A stretch of DNA of 13,566 nt from JBICHM01 sp043101835 (GCA_043101835.1 JBICHM010000364.1:1-13566); one strand, 5' to 3'. Positions 1 to 7,095 are shown, counted from the stretch's first letter. The notes: generated from the sequence alone by a model not told the origin. A program made the numbers and translations.

Positions 1-54
1 CGCGAGCGAAGCGAGCCCCCACCCCTCCGTCCCTCCGCCCCTTCCCCCAACCCA

Positions 55-83
55 TTGTGCCAACCCCACCCCCGCCATACCGT
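55..83 (+). promoter_or_regulatory. Possible sigma70-type promoter for tRNA-Arg
   Basis: A TTGTGC hexamer (55-60) and a TACCGT hexamer (78-83, fitting TANNNT) are separated by 17 bases. They would start transcription near base 90, about 25 bases before the tRNA. The surrounding sequence is C-rich, so the match is suggestive only. Bases 1-54 hold no gene that I can see. Confidence 0.3.
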
Positions 84-115
84 TGCCGACGCCGGACCTC
101 GACCCCCGGCACGCC

Positions 116-189
116 GCCCCGATAGCTCAGTTGGATAGAGCAGCGGTCTTCTAAACCGCAGGTCGGTGGTTCGAATCCACCTCGGGGCG
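116..189 (+). tRNA. tRNA-Arg (anticodon UCU)
   Basis: The 74 bases fold into a complete cloverleaf. The acceptor stem pairs GCCCCGA (116-122) with TCGGGGC (182-188), and the discriminator base is G189. The D stem is GCTC/GAGC. The anticodon stem GCGGT/ACCGC encloses the loop CTTCTAA, so bases 150-152 (TCT) are the anticodon, which reads the arginine codons AGA and AGG. The T arm has GGTGG/CCACC around TTCGAAT. The terminal CCA is not encoded. AGA and AGG look sparse in the GC-rich genes here. The gene faces the lower-GC HEPN/DUF262 pair, whose last stop codon lies 43 bases downstream; tRNA genes are common borders of acquired DNA. Confidence 0.97.
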
Positions 190-232
190 CTTGGGACCGA
201 TCGATCTGGGGCGATGGAACTCCAAGGCCAAA

Positions 233-844
233 CTAGTTCGAGATATTTCCTGAGGGCTGCAATGGCTCGTCTGGCCTGATTGCTGCATTCGGAGCACCTT
301 GCGGATCCACCGGGGGCTCGGGGAGCACAATAAGAGAACTGATGGCCCCGACATCGGTTGCGGAGAGGCCTAGCGCGTTACATATCAGGCCAAGTACTTT
401 GCGGACGCCCTCGTAGTACTCGCGCAATTCGCGGAGTGTGATGCTCGCGGGCTCTCCATAGTGGGCGACCTGCGCTCTTTGGTTCATCACGGAATCCCAT
501 GAATCCCGCAAGCCAGATGCCTCTAGGTCGCGTTTAAAGCGATCTTGGCAGTTCTTGCCAAATTTTTTTAGCGTCCCCTTAACCTCGCCCATTCCGATCT
601 TTCCCGTCTTTTCGTCCTTGACGGAAAGAGCGAACGATCGAACCTCGAGATCCTCGCAACAATTGCACTTGCTTTCGATTGAGCGACGAAAGCATTGTTC
701 CATGTGAGCATAGATTAGTACTACGCCCAAGTTTACGAGTGCGTTTTCAAACTCTAACGCATCAACCAAATCTGGCAGGTCATCCTTGGCACGGACGGCT
801 CGTTCAGAAAAAGCTAGGTATTGATCAAAGGATTCAAGACTCAT
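233..844 (-). CDS. HEPN-domain protein, putative RNase toxin partner of DUF262
   Basis: This is a 203-residue, mostly helical protein. Its signature is R123-A-Q-V-A-H128, the Rx4-6H motif of HEPN ribonucleases, which sits near the start of a predicted long helix (about 136-160). Charged helices precede it, with a Cys cluster at 60-63 (CNCC). A Pro-rich tail follows from about residue 172. HEPN proteins usually cut RNA as dimers through the R and H residues and are frequent in toxin-antitoxin, abortive-infection and restriction systems. The start codon overlaps the stop of the DUF262 gene by four bases (ATGA), so translation is probably coupled. Base composition is lower in GC than the flanking genes: 28 of 60 bases at 781-840 are G or C. 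I cannot fix the subfamily; RiboL-PSP-type and MAE_28990-type HEPN are candidates. HEPN membership is likely, the toxin role is inferred. Confidence 0.78.
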   Translation of the reverse strand: MSLESFDQYLAFSERAVRAKDDLPDLVDALEFENALVNLGVVLIYAHMEQCFRRSIESKCNCCEDLEVRSFALSVKDEKTGKIGMGEVKGTLKKFGKNCQDRFKRDLEASGLRDSWDSVMNQRAQVAHYGEPASITLRELREYYEGVRKVLGLICNALGLSATDVGAISSLIVLPEPPVDPQGAPNAAIRPDEPLQPSGNISN

Positions 845-1998
845 TTGGCACCGAAGAGCGTCTGGTCTGCCAATTCGAGTCGGCGCCTGACAGCGTCAAC
901 ATCTGTAGTGCGATAGGAGGCGTTTTGATCAAATTCATCGCTATTGATCAATGTGTCACACCTGTCGCGCAGATCGGACGGGACCTGTCCTTCATGCTTC
1001 GCGATTGAAGTAAATACGGCGTCAAAAATCGCCGGATTCATTCTTCCGCCATCTGGGTGGAAGGGTGTCTCGCCGAGCATCTCGATGACAGTCTTGCATG
1101 TCTTGCGGAATGCTATGTCTAGTGACTTTGCCTCGTCTTGCGGCAGGTTTCGCTTCTTTTTCATTGCGGTCGAAAGGAAGTCTTTCATGGGTTTCTTGTA
1201 TTCATCCGCAAACAAAAAAAGCGCAACAAATCGTAATATCATCTCGACATCGCGCATTCGAGCGTCAGGTTGCTCTTTCCCGATAATTTTGCGCCAATTC
1301 GAATCTGAATTCAACTCATTCAGGAGTTCATTGAGACGACCGTTATAGACGCAGTTGCGGATTTCCTGGCCTAGCAGAATTGTGCCGCCAGTGTTTAATC
1401 GCTCGAAGATGTGATAGATACTGGTGGCGTCGTCAGGATCGAGTTGTTTAATCATAAATGCCCGCATCACGGAGTCGCTCAGCTTTGCGAACTTGGCGGG
1501 AAACTTCTCTTCGAGCTCGCTTGCACTGAGATTGCGGTAGGGGCTGTCGTCTGAAAGTCCAGTAAGGCGAAATAGCTTTGCCGTTGCCATGTTCGCATTC
1601 TTGAATGTTCCTTCGAAGAACTGTACGACGGATGTCAATCTCTGCTGGCCATCGATGACCTGCTGCTCGCCCGTGTCGGGGTCTGCATAAAGGAACAGGG
1701 CAGGGACCGGGAGGCCAAGTAGAAAGGACTCGATCAATCTACTTGCTTGGCGCTGTGTCCATACAAATTTGCGCTGGAAGCCCGGAATCTTGAGTTGGCC
1801 TTTTCGCCACTTGGCCACAAGACCTTCAAGGGTGAAATCTGCCGGAATCGAAACGATTTCGTAATGCGATGCGGTTGTAGCTGCGTCAGCTTGTTCACTC
1901 TCGATCGCTTGAACCGGACTGTCCTCGTCTAGGGCGTGAATGTCGGGTTCGGCATCTAGGTTGATGGCCGTGGATTGTCCCTGGTTCTCATTTGTCAT
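841..1998 (-). CDS. DUF262 (GmrSD N-terminal-like) protein
   Basis: This is a 385-residue protein with the DUF262 hallmarks: IPGFQRKFVW (71-80), the ParB/sulfiredoxin-like DGQQRLT (117-122), and FERLNTGG (198-205). DUF262 is the N-terminal nucleotide-binding/nuclease domain of GmrSD-type type IV restriction enzymes, which attack modified phage DNA. It also occurs alone in predicted defence modules. Here I see no C-terminal HNH (DUF1524) motif, and the length fits a standalone DUF262 protein. The N-terminal 45 residues are acidic and probably disordered. It is the first gene of a two-gene unit with the HEPN gene. The start at 1998 is the first reasonable ATG and is the only one before the conserved core that leaves the acidic leader intact. 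It has no Shine-Dalgarno sequence; the upstream bases read CTCCTCC. The family call is firm and the defence role is inferred from the family and its partner. Confidence 0.9.
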   Translation of the reverse strand: MTNENQGQSTAINLDAEPDIHALDEDSPVQAIESEQADAATTASHYEIVSIPADFTLEGLVAKWRKGQLKIPGFQRKFVWTQRQASRLIESFLLGLPVPALFLYADPDTGEQQVIDGQQRLTSVVQFFEGTFKNANMATAKLFRLTGLSDDSPYRNLSASELEEKFPAKFAKLSDSVMRAFMIKQLDPDDATSIYHIFERLNTGGTILLGQEIRNCVYNGRLNELLNELNSDSNWRKIIGKEQPDARMRDVEMILRFVALFLFADEYKKPMKDFLSTAMKKKRNLPQDEAKSLDIAFRKTCKTVIEMLGETPFHPDGGRMNPAIFDAVFTSIAKHEGQVPSDLRDRCDTLINSDEFDQNASYRTTDVDAVRRRLELADQTLFGAK

Positions 1999-2005
1999 GG
2001 AGGAG

Positions 2006-2036
2006 AGTCTAGTAGGCTGTCGAAGAGTGTTTCCAA
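2006..2036 (-). promoter_or_regulatory. Possible promoter of the DUF262-HEPN unit
   Basis: Read on the minus strand, TTGGAA (2036-2031) is followed after 19 bases by TAGACT (2011-2006), a TANNNT-type -10 element. Only 7 bases separate TAGACT from the DUF262 ATG, so transcription would start at or next to the start codon and give a leaderless mRNA. This fits the lack of a Shine-Dalgarno sequence. The 19-base spacer is longer than ideal. The same hexamer at the same distance precedes miaB. Confidence 0.3.
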
Positions 2037-2584
2037 TACATCTGTCCCGCTGCCTCGGAGTAGCCGGGGGATTCCCTCAAGAAATCTTCCCGCAGTCGTA
2101 TAGACATGTGGGGCTGTATCACGCCTGCGCGCACACCCCCGGCGCGCACAAACCCCAACCTCCCAACTCCACAAGATTTCTTTCCCCGCTCCCCATCGCC
2201 ATTTCCGCGCGCCGCCCCGACTGCACCACCCGCCAGCGCGCGCACGCCCGCGGCGCCGAGCGCCTCTCTCTCCAGACGGACATCCCGGCTCGGTTACGGG
2301 CGGCCGCCGGCGTCGCATCGCGGCGAAGCATCGCTGGATGGCGGACGGCGCGGCATAGACCCCTCTTCGACCGGCAGACCTCGCATTCCAAGTGCGCGGC
2401 TCCCGGCTCGTACGGAAGCGTCGCCACCCTTCGCCGGACCGTTCGTCCGACGCCCCGTTGGGCCTTCTGCGCCCCGGCCGCGCGTGCTCGCCGCGATGAC
2501 ACTTCCGCCACCGCAAGCTTGCGCCGGACCACGACGGAGAACCCAGCGGGAACCAGCGCCGGACAAATCTTGTGTGTGTTTCCA

Positions 2585-2614
2585 CGCCGGCGCGGACACC
2601 CGTCCGCGCCGGCG
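2585..2614 (-). terminator. Perfect 13-bp hairpin downstream of the beta-helix gene
   Basis: Bases 2585-2597 (CGCCGGCGCGGAC) are the exact reverse complement of 2602-2614, with a four-base loop. The hairpin lies 110 bases beyond the stop of the minus-strand beta-helix gene, a reasonable place to end its transcript. Neither side has a T tract, so if it terminates transcription it is not a canonical intrinsic terminator. A structured RNA or a dispersed repeat is equally possible. Confidence 0.45.
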
Positions 2615-2632
2615 CTTCATGTCTCATCAGAG

Positions 2633-2652
2633 CCGCGTGCGCGAGCACGCGG
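2633..2652. other. 8-bp stem-loop with GNRA-type tetraloop
   Basis: CCGCGTGC (2633-2640) pairs perfectly with GCACGCGG (2645-2652) around the loop GCGA, which is a GNRA tetraloop when read on the plus strand. It lies 18 bases from the larger hairpin at 2585-2614, so the two may form one structured element. No function can be assigned. Confidence 0.4.
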
Positions 2653-2724
2653 GGCGCGCCCGAGCGCAAGGACACCGCCCACCTGTCGGCCACGGCCCGG
2701 CGGCTCGCGCCACCGGCTCGGCTC

Positions 2725-4080
2725 CTACCGCACCGGATCCAGCGGCGGGATCCGCAGGTTCCGATCCGGGTTGCTGTTCGGTGTCGAGTCGAACGGGTTC
2801 ACCATCGGCCCGATGTAGTTGAGCCCGGCGCCGCTCAGGCTGAAGGGCGTCCCGATGTCCATCATCGTGTTGTTCCGGAACACCGACCGCGCCGCCGTGC
2901 CCGACACGCCGACCGAGCTCAGCCCGCGCCCGAAGAACTCATTGTTGTGCACCGTGTTGAGAATGCCGTGCATCTCGAACCCGGCCGCGCCCGCCGGGAT
3001 GCCCTGCACGATGTTGTGCGCGATCGTCGAGCGCCCGGTGCTGAACCGGATGAGTGCGTTCGGCGTGCCCGTCGTGCCCTGGAAAGCGATCTTGTTGTAG
3101 TAGAACGCGACCTCCTCGGCGCACTCGATCGCGTGCTCGCCGGAGGAGAGCGGCCCGAGCATCACCCACACGCTGTCTTCGACGCGCGACCCGCGCCCGA
3201 AAGTTGTCGCGACGACATCGGGGTCGTTGAAGTCCATCATCCCGTAGTTGCGCTGCCAAAGGACGAAGTCGTCGGCGTCGACCGTCCCGTCAGCTTGGCT
3301 GTCCGTCACCACCGCGCCTTCGGCGAGACTGAACGCCACGCCCCGCACGACCTCTTTCACTTTGGAGCCGACGACGACGATCTCCTTGGGCTTCTTCGCG
3401 ACCACGCCTTCACCGCCGCGCGTCTCAACGTTCGTCATGAATAGCCCGTCCGCCTCGATCGCCGGCGCAGCGCTGTTGCCGCTGATCGTCGAGTCGCTGA
3501 TCGTCAGCCTGCCGTCCGCCTGGAAGATCCCGCCGTTGTCGATGTACCCGCGCTTCAGCGTGATGTCGCCGTGCCAGAAGACCGCGACCCCAGAAGAGCC
3601 CGAGACGAGCACATCGATGTCCTCGAACGCGACATGGTCCTCCTCCGGCGAGTTGCTGTCGCTCGGCCCGACCCACTTCACCGCCCACGCCTCGAAGCCC
3701 GCGCTGTGCATGTTCTGCACCTTCGCGCGCAGCGGCACACCGGTGTTGTCGAACATCACGAACGCGTTCAGCGTCCCCGGGACGCCGCGGATGCTGAACC
3801 CCATCCCGTCAATCGTCACCGGCCCGGGCGTATCGATGTAGACCCCGTGCAATCCGGCCGTCGTCACCAGGATGTCGCCCGAGAAGTAGTAACTCCCCGG
3901 CGCGCTGATCACATGCTGCGCGATCGCGCTGCCCGGCAGGTCGTTCACTGCGACACGCGGCTCCGGACCGGGCGTCGGCAACACCGGCCCCGCCGGCGGC
4001 GTCAGCGGCCCCCCGGCGACACCGCCCTGCGCAAAGGTGAGCGTGATCAGTCCAAGCACGGCGGTGGCGGCGGGACGCAT
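2725..4080 (-). CDS. Secreted right-handed beta-helix protein with an embedded dockerin-like loop
   Basis: The protein has 451 residues counted from ATG 4080. The first 23 residues are a signal peptide (MRPAA, hydrophobic core, ending near GGVAGG), then a Pro-rich linker. From about residue 45 on come short repeating rungs of V/I-x-I/V-x-N/D-N/G-x type, such as VTIDGMGFSI, LTISDSTISGNS, SVFRNNTMMD and TVHNNEFFG. These match pectate-lyase-like parallel beta-helix (PbH1) folds, typical of extracellular polysaccharide-binding or -cleaving proteins. No catalytic residues can be assigned. Residues 260-280 contain a dockerin-type loop with D260, D264, D271 and WQRNYG, placed inside the helix rather than at the C-terminus. 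An in-frame ATG at 4131 would add 17 residues, but a strong Shine-Dalgarno sequence 7 bases before 4080 and the signal peptide favour 4080. No C-terminal sorting signal is visible. Substrate unknown. Confidence 0.85.
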   Translation of the reverse strand: MRPAATAVLGLITLTFAQGGVAGGPLTPPAGPVLPTPGPEPRVAVNDLPGSAIAQHVISAPGSYYFSGDILVTTAGLHGVYIDTPGPVTIDGMGFSIRGVPGTLNAFVMFDNTGVPLRAKVQNMHSAGFEAWAVKWVGPSDSNSPEEDHVAFEDIDVLVSGSSGVAVFWHGDITLKRGYIDNGGIFQADGRLTISDSTISGNSAAPAIEADGLFMTNVETRGGEGVVAKKPKEIVVVGSKVKEVVRGVAFSLAEGAVVTDSQADGTVDADDFVLWQRNYGMMDFNDPDVVATTFGRGSRVEDSVWVMLGPLSSGEHAIECAEEVAFYYNKIAFQGTTGTPNALIRFSTGRSTIAHNIVQGIPAGAAGFEMHGILNTVHNNEFFGRGLSSVGVSGTAARSVFRNNTMMDIGTPFSLSGAGLNYIGPMVNPFDSTPNSNPDRNLRIPPLDPVR

Positions 4081-4087
4081 GGCGCAG

Positions 4088-4093
4088 TCCTCC
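4088..4093 (-). promoter_or_regulatory. Ribosome binding site fixing the beta-helix start
   Basis: GGAGGA on the minus strand lies 7 bases before ATG 4080, which is directly followed by a signal peptide. This selects 4080 over the upstream in-frame ATG at 4131. Confidence 0.75.
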
Positions 4094-4221
4094 ATATCGA
4101 GCGACGCGCACCCGACGGCGACACGCCGCATCCGCCCATTGCAACGAGATTCGGGCCGAAACCGTCGGAGGAATTCGCGAGATGGATCGTTTTCTCGGGA
4201 GAACCCCCAGCCCTTGCGCTC

Positions 4222-4968
4222 TCAGCAGCCGCCCCAGGCGCCCAGCAAAACGCCCAGGTCGGCGCCGTCGGTTGTCCCGTCGCCGTTCATGTCCGCGGCC
4301 GGCGTCCCCCATGCGCCGAGCATCAGCCCAAGATCGCTGCCATCCGTCACGCCGTCTTCGTTCAGGTCGGAAGGACAGGGCAGCACCGCCGCCCCGGTGT
4401 CGATCGCGGCCGTCACGCCGTAGTTCCCCTGTGGCGGCGCGCCAAAGTACAGGTTCATCGAATGTTGATTCGGGACGACGACATCGTCGATCAGGTCGGC
4501 CGGGGGCAGCGGATCTGCGGCGAGAAGGGTGGGGTCGAAGATGAGCGTCACCGTGCCCGACTGGATCGGTTGCCCGTTGATCGACGGACCAATGATGTTC
4601 GACCCGCCAGTCGCCATCGAGACCTTGTCAAACGACGAGAAGTTCTGCACATTCATCTGTGTCGCCGACTGCAGGTTGAGCGTGCCCGTCCAGATCGCGC
4701 TGCCGGCGCGGAGCACGACGACCTCGACGCCGACAACGCACCCCGGATAGGCGCCGAAGAGATTGCTGCTCGTGGAGACATCCGCGCTCGCGGTGTCGTA
4801 GGAGAAGGTGTACCGCATCCGGTCGCCGCTCTGAAAGAACCCATCAAGTTCCGGCTGCCAGCCGAGGATTGCGCCCTCGTACGACACCGTCTCGATGCCA
4901 CCCTCCGCGCTGCCCGCAACGCAGGTGAGCACGAGCGCGCAACCACACCACAGTCTTGCCGTCCGCAT
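4222..4968 (-). CDS. Exported protein with C-terminal dockerin-type repeat pair
   Basis: This is a 248-residue protein. Residues 1-23 form a signal peptide (MRTARLWCG..., hydrophobic core, then GSAEGG). The middle (about 25-195) looks like an extracellular beta-sandwich, with segments such as MRYTFSYDT and SGTVTLIFDPT; I cannot name the family. The C-terminus has two dockerin-like loops: D201-L-N203-E-D205-G-V-T-D-G-S-D212 and D226-M-N228-G-D230-G-T-T-D-G-A-D237. Each is followed by an L-L/M-LGAWG helix, and the chain ends in GGC. Such loops bind calcium. In cellulosomes they dock to cohesins, but planctomycetes use them widely without known scaffolds. Cys198 and the terminal Cys may bridge. 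The open frame extends upstream to 5529, antisense to the doxX-like gene. GGAG 8 bases before ATG 4968 plus the signal peptide mark the true start. It reads in the same direction as the beta-helix gene 141 bases downstream. Confidence 0.88.
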   Translation of the reverse strand: MRTARLWCGCALVLTCVAGSAEGGIETVSYEGAILGWQPELDGFFQSGDRMRYTFSYDTASADVSTSSNLFGAYPGCVVGVEVVVLRAGSAIWTGTLNLQSATQMNVQNFSSFDKVSMATGGSNIIGPSINGQPIQSGTVTLIFDPTLLAADPLPPADLIDDVVVPNQHSMNLYFGAPPQGNYGVTAAIDTGAAVLPCPSDLNEDGVTDGSDLGLMLGAWGTPAADMNGDGTTDGADLGVLLGAWGGC

Positions 4969-5143
4969 GGCCGTTCTCCGTTTCGAGTCCCGTTCGCTTC
5001 GGGGCGTCCGGCAATCAGTCGCCCCCAACAGCGAGACGACATCCGTGCCCGCCGCGCCCAGCGGTTCCACCGCCGACTGGAATACTGAGCGCGATTGCGG
5101 GATTTGCCCCGCGCCCCGACGGACCCTGTGAGGAGGTCGCGCC

Positions 5144-5602
5144 ATGTCAGCGCCCGTACGAGTCGCCTCGTGGATTCTGCAACTGCTCGCCGCCGCGATC
5201 ATCGGGCAGACGCTCTTCTTCAAGCTCACCGGCGCGCCCGAGACCATCGCGCTCTTCGAAGTGGTGGGGGGCGAGCCGGTCATGCGATACGCGACGGCGC
5301 TGATGGAGCTTGTCGCCGTCGTGTTGCTGCTCGTGCCCCGCACCGCAGCCCTGGGCGGGCTCGCGGCCGTCATCGTCATGACCGGCGCCATCGGCGCGCA
5401 TGTGACGAAGCTTGGCATCTCGATCGACCCGGTCGCGCTGGGCAACCCTGATCTTGAGCCGCTCGCCGGACCGTCGCTCTTTGTGCTGGCCGTTGTCGCG
5501 TGGCTCTCGGGCGCGGCCGTCGCGATCATTCGCCGGCGCAGCCTGCCGATCGTCGGCGCGAAGCTCTTCGGCGCCCCGGCGCCCGCGGCGCAGCCGGCGT
5601 GA
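5144..5602 (+). CDS. DoxX-like four-helix membrane protein
   Basis: A 152-residue inner-membrane protein with four hydrophobic segments (about 8-25, 48-64, 68-87 and 108-129). It shows the DoxX-family pattern: FFKLTG (25-30) after the first helix, a Glu in the second helix (E55), LLLVPRTAALGG (61-72), and a GAxxxH segment (81-86). DoxX-like proteins are linked in some bacteria to quinol oxidation or membrane redox stress, but for most members, including this one, the role is unknown. ATG 5144 has a full AGGAGG at 5131-5136 at good spacing. The C-terminus is an Ala/Pro-rich tail. The gene diverges from the dockerin gene across 175 bases and converges with the DUF3307 gene, leaving only 3 bases between the two stop codons. 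Confidence 0.85.
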   Translation: MSAPVRVASWILQLLAAAIIGQTLFFKLTGAPETIALFEVVGGEPVMRYATALMELVAVVLLLVPRTAALGGLAAVIVMTGAIGAHVTKLGISIDPVALGNPDLEPLAGPSLFVLAVVAWLSGAAVAIIRRRSLPIVGAKLFGAPAPAAQPA

Positions 5603-5605
5603 TCG

Positions 5606-6400
5606 TCAGCCAGCCCAGCCCATCGCGAGCATCGTCAGCCACGACGCGCCGACGCCCCACGCGAAGCTCAGGAAGGTGCCGATGATGATGTACTCGGCCT
5701 CCATCCGGTTCTGCGTATCCTTGATCTCGCCGAAGCGGAAGATCGACTTCGCCGCGATCAGGAAGCCGACGCCCGCCTCGATGCCCATCACCATGAGCAG
5801 GAAGATGAGCGTGCGCTCGAGCGTGCCGATCGCCTGCCCGCCGCGCGACAAGCCGCGCGAGGGGCGCTCCGACGCCGGCCTGTCCTCCGCGGCCTTGTTG
5901 AGTTCATCGAGATAGGGCTGCGTCGCAAGCCCGACCACCACGCCCCCGACGCGCGCCGCGACGATCCAACCACTGACGATCACGAGCAGCGCCGTCATCG
6001 GCGTCGGCGCGGGCGATTCGCCCTCGGGCAGCACTTCGAGCATCAGCCGCGCAATCAGCAGCAGCGAGACGACATGCGCCGTCTGGTCGATCACCAGCGC
6101 GCTCAAACGCACGCGCACCGAGGCCTCCGGGTGCGTGACGAGGAACCCGCGCTGCACCGTCTCCTTCACAAGGTCGATCGCAAAGTGCGCGGCGAACACC
6201 AGCAGCGGCAGCAGCCACAGGTTCCACCCGGCGCACAGCACATACGCGAGCAGTGCGTGCTCGCCCGCGTGGACCGCGAAAGTCGGCAGGTGCAGGCGCC
6301 CCTTGCGATCAACCTCGGCGCGCGTCTGCGCGAGGAAGTCGATCACCAGGTGGGCGCACAAGAGGGGAATGAAGATCGCGGCGAGCACTGGGTCGATCAC
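5606..6400 (-). CDS. DUF3307 multi-pass membrane protein, partner of the SatD-like gene
   Basis: A 264-residue membrane protein with hydrophobic segments at about 3-22, 48-70, 105-124, 137-158, 195-218 and 236-260. It carries features I associate with DUF3307: AHLVIDFLAQ (16-25), HAGEHALLAY (44-53), AHFAIDLVKE (71-80), DQTAHV (105-110), LERTLIFLL (194-202), AAKSIFRFGE (216-225) and EYIIIGTFLSF (236-246). The His/Asp pairs buried in the first helices suggest metal or proton binding, but no activity is known to me. It starts at a GTG 14 bases after the stop of the SatD-like gene, so the two are almost certainly co-transcribed. DUF3307 and SatD proteins are recurrent neighbours. Role unknown; effector or transporter are both possible. 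Confidence 0.85.
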   Translation of the reverse strand: MIDPVLAAIFIPLLCAHLVIDFLAQTRAEVDRKGRLHLPTFAVHAGEHALLAYVLCAGWNLWLLPLLVFAAHFAIDLVKETVQRGFLVTHPEASVRVRLSALVIDQTAHVVSLLLIARLMLEVLPEGESPAPTPMTALLVIVSGWIVAARVGGVVVGLATQPYLDELNKAAEDRPASERPSRGLSRGGQAIGTLERTLIFLLMVMGIEAGVGFLIAAKSIFRFGEIKDTQNRMEAEYIIIGTFLSFAWGVGASWLTMLAMGWAG

Positions 6401-6407
6401 GGGCGTC

Positions 6408-6412
6408 CCTCC
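6408..6412 (-). promoter_or_regulatory. Ribosome binding site fixing a GTG start
   Basis: GGAGG on the minus strand lies 7 bases before GTG 6400. The open frame continues upstream through the SatD-like gene, but that part is only a shadow frame. The site, the spacing and the family N-terminus (IDPVLAAIF) support GTG as the start. Confidence 0.7.
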
Positions 6413-6414
6413 AT

Positions 6415-7095
6415 TCAGGTGGTCGCGGCCTGCCGTTTCGTGCATCGGCGCCGGTACGCCTCCAGCGTGAAGGCGATCGCGTCCCAGTGCGCCGCCGCGA
6501 GGTGCCCCGCGACCGCCGGTTGGCTGATCGAGGGCGTCCAGAGTTCGCCGATGTCCTTCTGCGTCCATCCGAGCAGGGCGCCGCGGACGGCGCGCGCCTG
6601 TCGCGCGGTCCAGCCCGTCGCCAGCTCGTCGAGCAGCCGGCACGCGACATCCCAGTCATTCAGCGTCGAACCCTCCGGCGCGGCGTACACGAGGCGCCGG
6701 TCGCCCATCGCCTCCAGCGCCCGCCCCGACAGCCGGAACGCCTCGCCGTCGCCCTCGAGCACGCGCTCCGGGATCGACTCGGCCTTCCCGACGCCGATCG
6801 CGATGCGCGTATCCACAGGGTCGCGGCTTTCGGGCTCGACCTCCGCGCGCAGATGCGCCCGGAAGTACAGCGCCGCCCAGAGTGCACGCGCCGGGTCGAG
6901 CAGCAGCAGTTGCCACCCGTCGCCGCGGAAGATGCCCAAGTCGAGCGGGGCGTCCGTGCCGAGTTCCGCGCGGATCACGCCGGCCGCGTCGCGCATCACG
7001 CCGTGCAGACGCCCGCGCGCATCAGCGTCAAGCGCCGTCGAGCCGACGACATCGCCGGTGAGGATGCAGATTCGCCCGTGGGGGGGGTGGGCCAT
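6415..7095 (-). CDS. SatD-like protein: cyclase-like N-domain plus helix-turn-helix
   Basis: A 226-residue cytoplasmic protein. The N-terminal part has the SatD signature LTGDVVGST (12-20), FRGDGWQLL (57-65) and TRIAIGVGKAES (96-107), then G117-E-A-F-R-L-S-G-R125. In order and spacing these resemble class III nucleotidyl cyclase motifs: a metal Asp in D-x-x-G-x-T (D15), a second Asp in the GD hairpin (D59), a V/I-x-I-G-I strand, and G-x-A-V-N-x-A-x-R with the Arg kept (R125) but Asn replaced by R121. The C-terminal part (about 176-205, GWTQKDIGE to PSISQPAVAGHLAAAHW) reads as a helix-turn-helix. SatD is named from the Streptococcus mutans sat locus; its biochemical function is not established. 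A good Shine-Dalgarno sequence (GGAGGG, 7101-7106) precedes ATG 7095. Upstream lies a promoter with an inverted repeat, so autoregulation is plausible. Cyclase activity is inference. Confidence 0.82.
   Translation of the reverse strand: MAHPPHGRICILTGDVVGSTALDADARGRLHGVMRDAAGVIRAELGTDAPLDLGIFRGDGWQLLLLDPARALWAALYFRAHLRAEVEPESRDPVDTRIAIGVGKAESIPERVLEGDGEAFRLSGRALEAMGDRRLVYAAPEGSTLNDWDVACRLLDELATGWTARQARAVRGALLGWTQKDIGELWTPSISQPAVAGHLAAAHWDAIAFTLEAYRRRCTKRQAATT

Larger units (their letters stand above)
2037..2724. other. Gene-free GC-rich stretch with two stem-loops
   Basis: About 690 bases separate the DUF262 promoter region from the end of the beta-helix gene. Long open frames exist on both strands, but their translations are rich in Arg, Ala, Gly, Trp and Pro. 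They show no domain, no alternation of hydrophobic residues and no usable start signal, as expected by chance in GC-rich DNA. The only clear structure is the pair of stem-loops at 2585-2614 and 2633-2652. I see no tRNA, insertion sequence or repeat array here. Confidence 0.6.

Noticed and set aside
1..26. GCGAGCGAAGCGAGC-type sequence at the left edge
   Set aside because: It is a short imperfect direct repeat that continues beyond the window. It cannot be judged as a repeat or terminator from one copy.
116..2220. Possible attachment-site repeat of tRNA-Arg (CGCCGCCCCGA near 114-121 and near 2209-2219)
   Set aside because: Only 11 GC-rich bases match, and they come from the 5' end of the tRNA, whereas integrases usually duplicate the 3' end. 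No integrase gene or copy of the tRNA 3' end was seen.
1995..2822. Several long open frames on both strands (up to 292 residues)
   Set aside because: The translations have no hydrophobic periodicity or motifs and are dominated by Arg, Pro, Ala and Trp. Mutually overlapping frames on both strands indicate chance openness.
3571..5088. 505-residue plus-strand open frame
   Set aside because: It is opposite two convincing secreted-protein genes with signal peptides and ribosome binding sites, and its composition is Arg/His-rich and featureless.
4969..5529. N-terminal extension of the dockerin-tailed protein
   Set aside because: It would be antisense to the DoxX-like gene and would bury a clear signal peptide at an internal position. 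GGAG before 4968 marks the start.
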